Shown piece after piece: positions 1-13,342 of a stretch of DNA of 64,000 nt; positions within the stretch are counted from its first letter, which is position 1, and each line of letters opens with the position of its first letter. The notes under the pieces are model-generated. The model saw only the letters and a list, made by a program, of their open reading frames with translations, was not told the origin of the DNA and made no database searches. Both the position numbers and the translations under genes were made by a program. The stretch is taken from positions 12,176,462-12,240,461 of the forward strand of contig NC_134034.1 of assembly GCF_964204645.1 (NCBI RefSeq). The letters are read 5' to 3'. This DNA comes from Tubulanus polymorphus. Lineage: Eukaryota > Nemertea > Palaeonemertea > Tubulaniformes > Tubulanidae.

Positions 1-460
1 GGTCGTGTGAAGATCGTGATGGATAGAGCGCTCCTAACCACGCAGAGCGACCATCACTGAGATCATCACGTTCTCCGGGAACCCTCAATTCGGGTCGAGT
101 AAAGATCGTGATGGATAGAGCGCTCCTCACCACGCAGAGCGACCATCACTGAGATCATCACGTTCCCCGGGAACCCTCAATTCGGGTCGTGTGAAGATCG
201 TGATGGATAGAGCGCTCCTAACCACGCAGAGCGACCATCACTGAGATCATCACGTTCTCCGGGAACCCTCAATTCGGGTCGTGTGAAGATCGTGATGGAT
301 AGAGCGCTCCTCACCGCGCAGAGCGACCATCACTGAGATCATCACGTTCCCCGGGAACCCTCCAATTCGGGTCGTGTAAAGATCGTGATGGATAGAGCGC
401 TCCTCACCAGGCAGAGCGACCATCACTGAGATCATCGCGTTCGGCCGGGACCCTCAATTC
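1..460. repeat. 92-bp tandem repeat, about 5 copies
   Basis: A unit of about 92 bp beginning GGTCGTGTGAAGATCGTGATG recurs at 1, 93, 185, 277 and about 370, and the array runs off the left edge. Copies differ by a few substitutions and one single-base insertion near 363. It contains no convincing gene: the minus-strand open frame across it is a by-product of the repeat. Confidence 0.9.
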
Positions 461-1085
461 ATGGATCTTCCGCGGGATCTTACGCTTTCGATTCCCGGGT
501 GACTGAACGACCGATTCCTTTCATTTTCTGAAAAATAGAAAATGCGCGCACGGTCGCAGCCGTCCGAATAGAATATTCCTGCGACAGATAATATGAAATT
601 CGTTCTTTTCTTCTTATTGTTGTTTTTTTGTCTGGAATGATGAGAGACAGCTGGTAAAACACATCGACGCGCAGTATGCGACACAGATGCCGCTTTCATA
701 CACTCGATACGATTGAATAGTTATTGTGACAGTCGACTGACAGTAGAACAGCGCTGATACACGCGCCGCAAAAAAACAAAAAAAAATATCTAATTCTCAC
801 CAGTAAATATGAATAGTTACTGAAATACGAGTGAATGAAGACATGAATACAGTTTCATGAAAATCGATCATATCAGAATTTCGTGTCTACATCACATCCG
901 GAAACAGTGCGTCCGTACGGAAGGGGCGGATTCGAAGGGAGTATGCAGGGCTGTGATCCCAAAATGTCAAACCGCACGTGAATATGAAAAAAATATTAAA
1001 CTGATTCCTAAAAAAGTTTTAATTCATAAGTTTGTCCCGTATTTAAAAAAAATGAGTTAATGTTTTTTCAGATGAGCCTTTTTTC
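461..1085. other. Unannotated intergenic DNA
   Basis: Nothing recognisable. Short open frames have no family resemblance and no splice context. Confidence 0.5.
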
Positions 1086-1089
1086 GGGG

Positions 1090-1222
1090 TGCCCTATGGT
1101 GCGCACTATTTTGGGAATCGAACCTTCCCCGAGTCAGAACCTAGATCCGCTCCTGGCTTCAGGAAATAGGATCTAATGCCGTCCGAACAGCCTCGGGCGC
1201 GCGGTTAGCTGCGATAAAAAAA
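1090..1222 (-). mobile_element. tRNA-derived SINE-like fragment
   Basis: The minus strand reads GGTTCGATTCCC (1113-1124 on the plus strand), a good RNA polymerase III B box. A possible A-box-like segment with a GCTAACCGCG core lies further 5' on the minus strand, near 1195-1215. The spacing is longer than in a normal tRNA and no cloverleaf closes, so a SINE head or decayed tRNA-like element is more likely than a functional tRNA gene. Confidence 0.35.
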
Positions 1223-1555
1223 AAACATGTGATTGAATTTTCTAAGCGAATGCGGCGATTCCGATAACGAATCGAATCAGCGGGCAATTCAGAGATATTA
1301 TCAGTTTATTTATGTGGTCATCTTCTCTGAGATTAACGCTTATGATCGAATCAATCACCGACATAATAAGATGAAATGGTTTGTTGTGTGAGCATCTAAC
1401 TCGATTATAGGTGTATTGCCTATATTCTAGATCTGGTTTAGTCGTAATGTATAAATTGTTGAAATTTATATCTGAAATAGATAAATCGATCAATGAAAAT
1501 GGTAAGAATTATAGTTCGTTTTCATTGCCTTAAGATAAAAATAACCGTCAAGTCA
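1223..1555. other. Unannotated A+T-rich DNA
   Basis: No gene, repeat or regulatory signal that I can support. Confidence 0.5.
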
Positions 1556-1559
1556 AATT

Positions 1560-1840
1560 GTATATATCGGGATGGCACGGAGACGATTTGGCCTGGGCCA
1601 AATTGGCACGGATCGGGCTCGAGTCAAATTCGGCGCGTGTCCATAAAGCGCGTTCACACGTAAACCACTCACTCGGTACTAAACAATGCTTTGAAGAAGC
1701 GAAGTACGTCATTTCCGGAACCAATTGCAATTCACACTTTGTACTTTGACCCATGCTGACATTGTGTTCGAGCCTGGTCCGACGTATTTGGTCGGGCCAA
1801 ACAGGCACGGGCACATCAGTTGTTTCGAGGCAAAAATGCT
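1560..1840. mobile_element. Dispersed palindromic element, copy A (degraded)
   Basis: Shares several blocks with 19,560-19,935, including GCCAAATTGGCACGGATC, the segment CACGTAAACCACTCACTCG and a CCGGAACCA-TTGCAATTC block. Related inverted sequence (GGTCGGGCCAAACAGGCACGGG) lies on the right. It is probably a non-autonomous foldback or MITE-like element. No transposase is visible. Confidence 0.5.
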
Positions 1841-1939
1841 CGTGCGATCGTGGCTCATAGCAACTGCGGAACTGGGTGTATTGAAAGTCAGATCGCCGTA
1901 TGGATGGAACCACGTATCTGCGACATAATTACGTGAAAT

Positions 1940-4900
1940 CTCGCCGTTTCGCGCTTAATAACGTGTTAATCTCGTAATACGATTAGCACAGGGAAATCAC
2001 AGTAACGTCGTCAATCAGTAGACACTGAGTCGGATTAGAACCTACGCAAGTTGGGCTGTGGTGCGCACCTGTCTAGTCAAACATAGCCGCAGGAACAACC
2101 TTAATGTAATTCGTATTCGCGCTACTTAGATTCGCTCTAGAACATTCCAAATGCATTTTTTTATAAATGTTTTTTTTTGACGCTGTAAAAACCGTTACAA
2201 TAATGTTTATATACATTGATACCTAGTACGCGTTATATAAGGTTCGGTATGATTCGATCTGTGCACTACGTCATCGATATTGGCGTTTTGAAATAACAAT
2301 TACAATATTGTGAATTTTGCCGTTAATTTTGTGATCAAATATATTTCTTAATTCTTATTTCATTTTTGATAGATTATAGTAATTGTTTTTGAGAGGAAGT
2401 GCACTTCGACATCAGTATATCGAAGCTAGACTGGTTGCCGGTCAATTCAATTCAATTATCTATATATTCAAATCCGAAATAACTTTATTGATACTTATTA
2501 AATATCGCCGACAATATCAGGCAATATATGTGTTATTTTTCGAGGCATTATTTTTCTTTTGATACCATGGACTCTTTTCGTCTTATAAGAGTCCGTTGTT
2601 ATACCAACAGCTTTTGAGCAACAGGGTCTTGTATCCCGAAAATTTTAACCTCAAATTTTTAGTTCAATTTATATTGTTGTAAACTTCATGTTTTCAACGT
2701 CGACCAACTATTCGAACTTAACCGTTTCCAAGTTGAAACTTTTTCGCGAATCTGCACCTACGGGGCCGCTCAACAGATGACTTCAAATGCACTTAAAAAG
2801 TATCTTGTATTTTGTTTATGTCGTATACGATTCTTCAGTTCCCCCCGGTCTCCGTCATTAGTTACAATTTAATTTCTTCATGGCCAACCCGTTTACCACA
2901 TTTTTATTATCCGCTCTTGCCCAGTCCTGTCCAATTATTTGCACCTACGTTCATTTTATCAACATAAATATGGATTAAAGGATTATCTAGTTGTTAATCC
3001 TATCAAAATAAGAATTAAGTTGTCGGGATTTTACGACGGCCTTAAATTATTAGTATAATAGCCATTTTTATTGCCTGGTATTCTGAATCTCTCGGCTTCC
3101 GAACGATTAAAGTCGGATTAGATTTGGCTTTATTAGTCATTGTGAAATCATAAGATTTAATTGGACGCCTAATATCAACAGTTTTCGTGAAATTATTTAA
3201 ACTCTAATATCGCCCTCGAGTTGGAGTTGGTCCTCGGATACTTGAGCGGTGGCTTTTTGATCCTTCAAATTCGGAAAATACGTCATTACGCAACGTTTTC
3301 CACAGGGTAACACTTAACCTTTTTTCAAAACCTACTCGATGGTCACATCGTCTTTACCGAGTAAGGAATGAGCGACCGTAGACATACCCCCGAAACAGAA
3401 GAAAACAATTCGAAGATTTGACCGGTCTCAACAAAATTCCATCGTGCCATCGTGAAAACTTTTCGGTATGCAAATTAAGGCGCAAAATACGACCTTGAAA
3501 ATATGACCGGAATATTACCGAGAAATATTCGAAATAACGGTTCATAACAATGTCAAGGACGAATGACGAGCTGTTTCCGATGCGCGAAGAAAAACAAAAA
3601 AGCAAATCACCGGAAAAAATCGGCGCGGTTTTATCAGCGGACGTAACGATTTCGCGAAGATAACGAAATTATCGGAACCTACATCGATTTATTGATCGGT
3701 TATCGATTCGCAGCTAGGGATGTAATGAATTTACCGTTGAACGAATGAAGGTAATATTTCTGCGAGTATCAGGCAGCGAGTATTTTACCTACAAACGGGA
3801 AATTCACAAAGACTAGTCTTTACTGTAAGTTAGAAAGTGGACTCGACGCGCGTAACGCATCCTACAAGCAGAGGTTAATGGCTCGAAAGTTTGTTAGATT
3901 AAACTTAAACTTGTGGGTAAAATAGTAACAACGCAGACATTCACCCGCTATTCAAATAAGCCAACCCACATTTGATATTCTAACCATCTATTTTCTGACA
4001 GTTCCGAAGTTTTCACTTCTTTATCATCAGAGAAACAAAATCGCTCATTTACTCAACTGGTATTAATCTCAGTTTACCAGTCACGCGACTGCGGTGTTGT
4101 CGAAAATCCAATATCGCTGCTTTGCGGTCGTGTTTAATTTAAAAAAATTTTTTTTATCGATAAAACATGTACGAAATACGAAAGAAAAGTTAATATCGAA
4201 CGAAAAAAGAGCAGAATTTTCTTCCGATAAAGAAACCTTTTTTTTCTAAGACGGCCGAGAGATTTTGCCGAACACTCGTCACGGAGTTGTTCATTGCTAC
4301 GAGAAATATTTCAACGTACGTCGGAAAGCTTTCGTTTCACCTCCAGGGGTATAGAAATAACAACGATTATGAAATAACAGAAAATTCAGCTGCGAGTCAA
4401 CGCAAATAAACTCGACGGCATTTTATTGCAATATCCGAATGTTCCCGAAATTCCACGGTTTTATCGTGTTAGCCGTTATGAAATATTCCAACTATGAGAT
4501 CACTGGATAGCTGCTTAACGGAAGGGTTCGGAAATAAGAAATCAGAGATTTCGAGCCTCGGGGCCGTTCCCGAAAAACAATCACTAGCAGGTTTATTTTA
4601 CTTTCCTATCCTTGTATAGCTAGCGACTTTTTGCTCTCCTCCTCCCCCAATTTACCCCCTCCCCAATTCCCCGAGTGTCCCGTGTTAAAAGACAAATTCC
4701 CTGTGAGAGATTTTGTGAGTTAGGCCAATACACCTCGCAATCAGAAACCCAATGACAAACTCTAAAGTGCTATTGAACTCAGCGGAACAGTAACAGTAGG
4801 CAGCGAAAGAACTAACAGGTGGTAATTCAAATTTGGATTGATTTCAAAATGCAAATTTCATTCTAACCCATAATTTAGTATTAACAACAACTTTTAAAAC

Positions 4901-5530
4901 CTTCACGCAGTGAACTAACTATCTATAAGAGAGACATTAGTTATTGGTAACGTTTTTTTTTTCTTTCTTGATGTGAAAGTCAGAAATGGGCGTAGATTTG
5001 TTTATTTGTTTCGCGGAAAACTGGGGCGTGGATCGATGTACCGTTTGACCGCCGAGCGCGCAAGAATTTCCGTCCGGGATGGCCTGTTCGCGCGCAGCGG
5101 CTTAATTAAGTAGTTCCGATGGGCGCGAGTGAGATTTTTGTGTATCGGTGAGCGCCGATTGTGGACGGGTTTTATGGCGATGTATGGTGACAGCTGCGCA
5201 TCGGAACGAATTGATATCGATCGCGCACGACGCGTTACACACACACACACACGACCGCAGACGACAGAGAGAAGGAGAAAGTCGAATCGTAGTCGATAAA
5301 ATGATAAATCGTTTTTATGTTGTTGAGGAACTTTTAGCGCAAACAAGTGCAAAACATGCAGCACTGAAGCAGACTTGAATAAATATGTATTTACATATAT
5401 TCCAAATGATTGTTTAGCTAATGTGACTAAGACGTCTTCTTTTTCTCGTCGTCTGCAAGTCACTGGGTCGATATATTGAACATTTAGGGACGCCTTTTAA
5501 GCAACCTTTTGGATATTGATATCAGGAGAC
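1940..5530. other. Long gene-free interval
   Basis: About 3.6 kb of A+T-rich sequence. Short open frames (for example minus strand 3354-3605 and 5002-5463) have no recognisable motif or convincing splice context. A short CA run lies near 5239-5253. I see no gene here, although unrecognised non-coding exons cannot be excluded. Confidence 0.5.
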
Positions 5531-5537
5531 AGTTTTC

Positions 5538-5704
<167 letters not shown>

Positions 5705-5764
5705 TGGCGAGTATAGTAGGAATGATTTTCAGTACTGTAACACAGAACAGGATTTGAACATTAG

Positions 5765-5845
5765 GATTTAGTTCCACAGTTTTGAGATACGACCGAGGGT
5801 TAATTAACTCAGTTAACTGTGAGTTGACGCTCAAATACCGTGTTT
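5765..5845. mobile_element. Fragment of the GTTCCACAG...AACTCAGAGTTAA foldback family
   Basis: GTTCCACAGTTTTGAG followed by a TTAACTCAGTTAA palindrome resembles sequences at 26,108-26,215, 31,730-31,820 and 32,085-32,200. A small palindromic non-autonomous element is likely. Confidence 0.45.
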
Positions 5846-6047
5846 TGTTCTTCATGTACTTTCTATGTATATAGACTAGGCCAGTAATACTAAGTATATA
5901 AATACTTCGAAAAACAGAAAAAAAAGAAATAAATTGATTTCTATTTTTTGTTTCCGACAGACCAGCTGTTTGCTATTAGATATATCATCTTATACCGTGC
6001 CGTTATTGTGTGGAGTGGCAAGTTCTTGATATTGGAAGCCGGCCGCT

Positions 6048-6103
6048 CGAGAGTGAGAGAGAGAGAGAGAGGGAGAGAGGGAGAGAGGGAGAGGGAGAGA
6101 GAG
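6048..6103. repeat. GA-rich microsatellite
   Basis: GAGA/GGGA purine run on the plus strand. Confidence 0.9.
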
Positions 6104-6196
6104 AGGCGAACTAAAAAACCTCTAGTTTCAGTTACTGAGCTGTAGTTGATATAAATGGCTTGTGCAGTGTAGTATTATCACTTAACGATTATACTA

Positions 6197-6432
6197 TATC
6201 TCTCCTCTCTCCCACTCTCTCCTCTTCCCTCTCTCCTCTCTCCTCTCTCCCACTCTCTCCTCTTTCCTCTCTCTCCTCTCTCTCACCTCCCCCCACTCTC
6301 TACTCTCTCTCTCTCTCTCTCCTCGCTCCTCTCTCCCCCTTTCTCTCTATCTCCCCTCTCTCTCCCCACTCTTTCCTCTCTCTCCCCTCTCTCCCCTCTC
6401 TCTCCTCTCTCTTCCTCTCTCTCTTCCTCCCA
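6197..6432. repeat. CT-rich low-complexity tract
   Basis: About 235 bp of CTCTCC/CTCTCT pyrimidine sequence. The open frame through it is low-complexity Ser/Leu/Pro and not a credible protein. Confidence 0.9.
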
Positions 6433-6727
6433 ATGGAGTATTCGATTGCACTTTCAGAGCACTCGAACGCACCGCAAATAAAAACGATTCTTCCCGTATT
6501 AATTCACATCTGCGGATTAATATTCAACAACAACAAAAAATAGAAAAGGGAAACCACGTGATAACTGTATTTTCAGTTGTAGTGCGTAATAGTGCGCGGT
6601 TAGTGTCAGTGAAGAGACCATTCGACAACCAGTCATTACACCCATAACTGGCTGGTCACCAGTAACCACACCTGACTGGTCACTGCGGTTTGATGGTCCA
6701 TCGACCAGATATTCAGAAACAACTGTA

Positions 6728-6800
6728 GTTCGGGCTCCTCTTGTGGCTAGCATGCCGGCCTTGGATGCCACAGGTTCTGGGTTCGAGTCCCGCTAAGCGT
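6728..6800 (+). mobile_element. tRNA-derived SINE-like head
   Basis: An A-box-like TGGCTAGCATGCCGG (from 6744) and a B box GGGTTCGAGTCCC (6779-6791) have tRNA-like spacing. The ends do not pair as an acceptor stem and no anticodon arm can be drawn with confidence, so I call a SINE head rather than a tRNA gene. Confidence 0.45.
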
Positions 6801-7292
6801 ATTTCGATATCTATTTTTCATTTCTGTCGATCGATTTTTCGCTTAAGCCGACGAACACAATTCAAAGATTATTTTCCTATTTTACCCGAAGTGGTGTCTA
6901 ACATTTTAACCTCAACGGGTCTCGGGTTATGCCGAGTTTACAAAAACGTCGTATATAACATACAAATTGCCTTGTGGTCAAAACGACGAATCAATTTACA
7001 AGCGGATTTCGAATTTCAAACGCGATGACGGTTAAAACGGTTGAACGAAAATAATTCCCGATGATGATAAAAAAAAGCCCGGCGGATATGTTAAATACAT
7101 CGAAACCGCCTATAAAAGGAACTAATGATTGAAATATCGCTATTTATAAGCATGTTTTAAGTAAAGACGGTTCGTTTCCATGCCCCCACCCCCGGGGGTG
7201 GAATTCTAACCGTGGAAAATAGAAAAAGACGTTTCTTCCCCATACTTCCACTCCACAGCAAAAGGACAAGTTTTCGGTTCATGAAACGCACT

Positions 7293-7390
7293 CAGGGGCC
7301 AATTGTTGAACAATCGTGGCTAACATGTAAGACCAGTTTAAGACCATATAGATTTTTACAGCCAAATCTAAAGACTGGTGTAACTGGAAT
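7293..7390. mobile_element. Fragment of the TTAAGACCAGT foldback family
   Basis: GGGGCCAATTGTTGAACAA, then AAGACCAGTTTAAGACCATA and ending GACTGGTGTAACTGG. This matches the pattern of the better-preserved copy at 41,706-41,848. Confidence 0.5.
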
Positions 7391-7399
7391 CAGAGCGGG

Positions 7400-9400
7400 A
7401 CGAGGATCTTTTGCTCGTACGAAAATGTCAGAAAATAATGGAAAATTATTTCGTATATGATAACAATTTTGAATACACTTCGTTGAGTAGCATGGCGACA
7501 AAATTCTGTCGTTGATGTGCTCCCTCGAGCTAATAGCGTTCATTCGACATGTTTCGACTATGTCTTATTAGTCATCTTCAGTAATGCCGAGAAATATACG
7601 GCTTCAAAATGCCGTCGTCACTCGAATATTTCGGGTACAGGGGCTGGGTTCGGGAGTTAATGAGTTCGTTGTAAATATGGCGTCCGTGACGCGCCGGTAT
7701 AAATGAATGGCCACTTTGATCGATCAAGCGCGCCGGTTGTAACCTGATATATCTCTCTCTAATGTTAACATTTAATGAAGATGTTGCTCATTAGGAAGCG
7801 GAAACGATACAAGATATATGATATATGATATATGATATGAGGTGCCGTTTTGCCAACACGGCCGCCATCACTGATTACTGTACGCGAAATATATCGTTCT
7901 TTGATGAGTAATTTTGTTTATGCGCTCATCAACGGCAAACTTCATAAAACATAAAATTCATTAGGTCGAAAGCGTCAAAAGACTCATCTCCGACACCCTA
8001 CTCCCCCTCCCGCCCCCTCTCTATGCTAGACAGCGACAATCTTTTCTTGATTCTAAGTAATTAAGACTAAAACATTTAGCGGACGCTCACTCTCGTTCAA
8101 TTTTTCAAATTCATTTTCAAATAAATCTCCGAAAATGGCTGCTGGAAGTAATCCTCCAGAAAAGTCTGATCAAAAATGATAAAAAATGTTTTTTTAATTT
8201 ACATTGTGGGTGAAACAACTATAATCCAGACTGAAAATAGTCACAACTATCTACAAAATCTAGCGGACGTAGGTAAACCCGAAAAGTGCAGTTCTATAGG
8301 CTAATATTTTCCAAAAGGGTAATTCCTGCCGCTATATATGGTCCTGTCATCTTTATGGAACTGTTTGAGAGATTGGTGCTCTGAGCGCCGGTGAACATTT
8401 CTTGGATGCAACCGGTGCGATGCAAATATCTAGATTATCATCCGGGCATTTTTTAAGAATTTGCGAGCTAGGGATATTTTACTCATACTTTGTAGTAAAC
8501 TTTAGATCTCTATTTGTGAATCGGGTTCGACATTCCTCGGTGAAGTTTGAGATTAGATAACTAGCTTGGGATTGAATTATTTTCGATGTGTCCACCATTT
8601 AGAGGCAAATTTGAATCAGAATCGAAATACACGGTCCTACATTTTTCGTTTTAGTTCGACTCATGATTGAAAATGGGTTCGTTTTTAAACGATTTTCTAA
8701 ACGTTTCAACCTATAGGGAACTGTGGATCTGGATCCTGTTTTCTGTTCCGATAAATCAATAAGAGCTACTAAAAGAAAATAGCGCCGCGGATGGAAAAAA
8801 CCTACTGAAGATATCCGAAAACGAATCGCGAAAAATGAAGAAAAAAGTTGTGAACTCACCGAAATTATCGATACGTTTTCATTCACTGAAAGCCGAAGTC
8901 GGATGTCTGATGTCGAATGGCGCGAGTAGAAAGTGGCTGATCGTATATTCCGGTTTAAATCCGAATCCGACGATTTTACTAATTAAGACCGGTATCGTAT
9001 TACACGCACTCGTCCGTCAAACCGACCAGCTAAGCGAGCGTCTTTCCCCGCGCGCTACTGACGTTTACGTCAACGAACGTCAACTCGGGATATGACGTTA
9101 CGTATTCGAGAACGTATGATAGTAACGATAAACGCTGCTAGCGCGCGCGTTCACGTTTCAGCGTAGACTAACGCTAAAGATAATAAGTACCGTAATAAAC
9201 TTTGCGTCACGTGAAGCGAACGCCCGATTAATTGCTATTTAACGTTTTAAATAGTCGACGTCGTTACGTAATTGAATTAAAAGACAACGCTCGCGATAAT
9301 TCAGCGTTTACGTAACGTAATTAACGCGAGAATTAAGTAACGTTTCGACGGCGTTGGTAAGTATGGAGTCGCGTCGTACCGGGCTGTGGAGGTGTAGGTA
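7400..9400. other. Gene-free interval
   Basis: Contains a short GATATAT run near 7818-7842. Open frames at 8599-8886 (minus) and 8835-9095 (plus) are unsupported by motifs or splice context. Confidence 0.45.
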
Positions 9401-9564
9401 CTGCTGGGTGTTGCTGCTGCTGCTGCTGCTGCGACGCGCGTGTGCGGTGCGATTCAGCGTCATTCCACGTCCCCGTGAATGCGATCATTCGATAAAATGG
9501 AAATAGAAATGTGCACGTCCGCTTCGCTGGCAATCACTGGTTACCGTGTAATTTAAGTATCCAT

Positions 9565-9699
<135 letters not shown>

Positions 9700-10185
9700 G
9701 CCGTAAACGAATCGGAATCAGTTTCCGAACCGTTTAGTTTCCGATTTCCTGACGGATAGAGATATTTCTCTCGACCGGACGGTGCAGTGCGGTTACGTCT
9801 TCTTGTTCCGCACCCCGTAGAAGTAGTAGCGCCTTGTTTTATGGTTAGACATAAATCTACGTTTTATAAGTGGTCGGTGTGTGCGTGTGGTGTGCGTGTG
9901 GTGTGCGTGGCGGGAACGAGTACATGAGAGACGAGAAAAACATCATAAACTAGATAATAATTGATCTGATGCTTGATCGTAATTTAACCAGTGAGATTCC
10001 AAACTCAAAACCGCTCCCAATATTCACTTACTGGTTTTAGTTAATGGTTTTACGGGTCAGACGAGCGAGTTTGCTTTTTTCAATTTTTTTCGCAACAAAA
10101 TACCAGATTTTTTTACACACTTTCCACAAGTCAAGACACAATCACGTTATAAGCAGTGCTGATCTTAATCTGAATATACGGAGTG
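9700..10185. other. Unannotated DNA
   Basis: Only a small GTGTGCGTGTG run near 9880-9912 stands out. Confidence 0.45.
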
Positions 10186-10189
10186 ATTT

Positions 10190-10332
10190 CCAGGGGCCAA
10201 TTGGACAACCAAGGGCTTAAGACCAGTTTAAGACCATCTTTAGATCGTTCTATAGCCGAATCTAAAAACTCAAGATCAGACTTGAGATTTAAGACAGAAT
10301 GTTGTCTTCGGTCAAGATTGGTGCAACTGTTG
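10190..10332. mobile_element. Copy of the TTAAGACCAGT foldback family
   Basis: Left end CAGGGGCCAATTGGACAA, internal TTAAGACCAGTTTAAGACCA and TCTATAGCCGAATCTAAA, right end TTGGTGCAACTG. The ends are roughly inverted relative to each other. Confidence 0.55.
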
Positions 10333-10844
10333 CTGATCACAATCTAAACGGGTACAAGTTAAATTTCTTAAACAGTTTTAACGCAGCTAACGTGCATTCT
10401 GAGCTTCGTTTTTTAAATGGTGCTTTGTGAAAATTATAACTTCCGAAGCTACCAAACTCCTCGTGATAAAGTTTGAATTGTGCTCTAAACTTTCCACGCG
10501 TCGCCGGTAAGTAAATTTCCATTGAATCGCCTTCCCCTAATCAACTTCATTGTGTTTTTATCGTTTCTTGGTCGCCGGGTTATTTTTGAAATATATAATT
10601 CGCAATTAAACGATGGTAGGTGGCACGTGAGACCGTGCGAAGCGTTTTGTCCGGCGCGCTCGAGTTTGGGCGACAAATCCGTACGGTCGATAAATCATGC
10701 GAAATACGTATATGATCTATTGAGCAACAGTTTTTATTACAGCGAGTTGTTGTAGTTTAATGGGACGAAGCAAGAATTCATTTATACAACTATTTGTTGA
10801 AACGAGTTTTATGTACCGTGATATCTTATATAAGAACTATAGCT

Positions 10845-11120
10845 TCGAAGAAGCGATAACGGGTTTTCCGCCTAGTAGCATCATTAACGTGCAAATCTTT
10901 GGAAGTTAGAAATAGAAAATATAGCCGCAAAGTAATGATAAAGGGTTTCCTGCCTAGCAGCATCATTAATAAGCAAATCCTTGAAAATTAGAAATAGAAA
11001 ATATAGCCGCAAAGCAGCGATAACGGGTTTTCTGCCTAGCAGTATCATTGATATGCAAATCGTTGAGAATAATATACATGTAGCTGCAAAGCAGCGATAA
11101 CGGGTTTTCTGCTTTCGGTT
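10845..11120. repeat. Degenerate ~77-bp tandem repeat (AGCAGCGATAACGGGTTTTC unit)
   Basis: The block GCGATAACGGGTTTTC followed by TGCCTAGCAGCATCATT and a TAGAAATAGAAAATATAGCCGC linker recurs about four times. A related core (GCTGCAAGGCAGCGATAACATG) reappears in the GH3 array spacers near 47,000, 52,460 and 57,910, so this is a dispersed family. Confidence 0.65.
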
Positions 11121-12055
11121 TTCTTTTCTGCTTTGGGAGTTATGAATAGAAATGAAGAAAATATTGTTTATTGTCGGCAATTCATACCTGATGCGACTGG
11201 TACAACTACGTGAATGTATGTAAGACGCTACCCCTGCAGCACCGCGATACTGATATAGAAAAACATGTATGAATATGAACCCTGATGAACCCTGAACTGT
11301 GTTACTGCTTTTCTATGAATAAAAATCTCGAATAGAAATGAATTGAGATGGTTTTATGTCGATTCATTCAGTGCAGATTTAGGCGTCAATTTTATGGTGT
11401 CAAAATTCAATAAATCTCAATAGAACTCGTGATAAAATCTGTGTCAATCGGTAAATAGTATACGCGCTCCACTCGCGGTTAAACGCAATCGGGCACACCC
11501 CGACAATCGTCATCGGCATCAAATATCGGCGTCGACCGAATATCGAAAGTCGTCGGTCGCACGTGTGACGTTCACACACGCGCGACCGACATCAGATTTA
11601 TCAACGATCGATTTTCGACATTCGATTCATTTTGATTTCGACGACGAAACCGGGATTTCTCTCAGTTCGTGTCGGTTCACAGAGAAATTGTCGAATCTGA
11701 TCGAGTTTTCCTCTCGCGTCACACCTCAATAGTAAGCATCGCATTATTCTCGCAGCTTCTCGTAATTTCGCGTCATGTCTCGCGTAGCCGTCCGAGAATA
11801 TTTTCAATTGAGTTTTGATTTTTCGATTGAATTTTGTTTAGCGAGATTTCAATATTTTCACGCGAAAATTAAACGAGCATTTGCGGCGTGTTTTTTTTTT
11901 AATATCTTTAAATTGAAATTCATCCGAATTCACAAAAACGTGCTGAGACTACTGACATCAACAAATTGTATTGATCTTAATCCAACTAGCTCCAACCGCA
12001 TATAGCCCTGTCATCGAATAGTCCGTACAAAGCATTCTAGATCAGGCGTCTGCCT
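11120..12055. other. Unannotated DNA
   Basis: No gene signal. The small open frames at 11,601-11,807 and 11,775-12,005 have no supporting features. Confidence 0.45.
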
Positions 12056-12059
12056 CGAT

Positions 12060-12325
12060 CTACACTCCCCCTATGACATCATAAATATCTGCTCCCATAG
12101 AATCACTATGACATTATAAATTGCTCACAAATTGTTCAAAAAATAGAAATGACTCCGGAGTAGGCCACCACCGACCCCCTATGACATCATAAGGTTGGCT
12201 ACAAACTCATTTAGAAGTTAGTGTCTGCCTCCCCACTTATCCCCCTATGACATCATAAGGTTGGCTACAAACTCATTTAGAAGTTAGTGTCTGCCTCCCT
12301 ACTGATCCCCCTATGACATCATCTC
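12060..12325. repeat. Short tandem repeat with CCCCCTATGACATCATAA core
   Basis: The core recurs near 12,067, 12,176, 12,240 and 12,307. The two middle units are nearly identical over about 63 bp. Confidence 0.75.
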
Positions 12326-13085
12326 CATGGAATATGTGTTCTTCCATGAATAGTTGAAATAGAAGTGACACCTCTAACGTAACCACTCGGGAAGGGAAGG
12401 GGAGTGGGGAGAAGAGAAGGGGCGGCTTCAACCCGTATGAATCCGGTTTATTTCTAAACGCGCATCACGACACGACGCGTGATGCCGGAATAAACATTAA
12501 TATACATGGGCGCGCGCCGCGTAAAAAATATCTCATTATCATAAATAATACGTCATCGTCGACATCAACTTCCGGCAGCGCAAAAAGAATCATAATTAAT
12601 ACGACACATGGCGTCAGCGGCGTGAAAAGACTAATGCGTTTTAAATCGTTCTCTGGCGGTTCATAGCGGGACTCGATTTATAAAATTTACTCTCGCCGGT
12701 CGGCGCGCGCTCTGTGATTCGGTTTTGGACGCGCGGTTTAAATTGATGAGGATTAAGCGAAGTTAAAGGAGGTCGTACCGTATGTGGAGACTGTTCTTCA
12801 TTCAATCCCCACCGCCACCCCCCCCCCCCACCATATGGCATTAAAAATAGTTTGATTCAGACTGAACCTTGCTTGGAACCCGTGCTGAGCTGTGTTGTGT
12901 ACAAGGAGAAGGCGACCAGTTTGGCTGCTTGCTTCATACCCCCCCCCCCACCTCCATCCCTTCACAACCGAGGCAGGTTGGAGGCAGGGGTATGCTTATG
13001 ATATGGGTAGATAAGCCAGCTGCCTGCGAGGTGAGATGAAAAAGCCATTAAACTGAAGCAGCCAGCAGACCGATACCTGTGCATA
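12326..13085. other. Unannotated DNA with poly-C runs
   Basis: C runs at about 12,819-12,829 and 12,940-12,950. No gene found. Confidence 0.45.
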
Positions 13086-13086
13086 T

Positions 13087-13342
13087 ATAAGAAATCAGCA
13101 ACCCGCTAGCTGTGGACAAGAAACCAGCAGAGGCTGCTAGCTGTGGATAAGAAACCAGCAGAGACCGCTAGCTGTGGATAAGAAACCAGCAGAGACCGCT
13201 AGCTGTGGACAAGAAACCAGCAGAGACCGCTAGCTGTGGATAAGAAACCAGCAGAGACCGCTAGCTGTGGATAAGAAACCAGCAGAGACCGCTAGCTGTG
13301 GATAAGAAGCCATCATCCGAGACCGCAAACTGTGGATAAAAG
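13087..13342. repeat. 31-bp minisatellite, about 8 copies
   Basis: The unit GCTAGCTGTGGATAAGAAAC followed by CAGCAGAGACC recurs head to tail with few substitutions and no unique spacers. Confidence 0.9.

Noticed and set aside
6728-6800. Functional tRNA gene
   Set aside because: A and B boxes are present, but acceptor and anticodon stems do not pair. A SINE head fits better.
13087-13342. CRISPR-like direct repeats (also 35,436-35,662 and 63,105-64,000)
   Set aside because: Units abut head to tail with no unique spacers and the window is eukaryotic. They are minisatellites.
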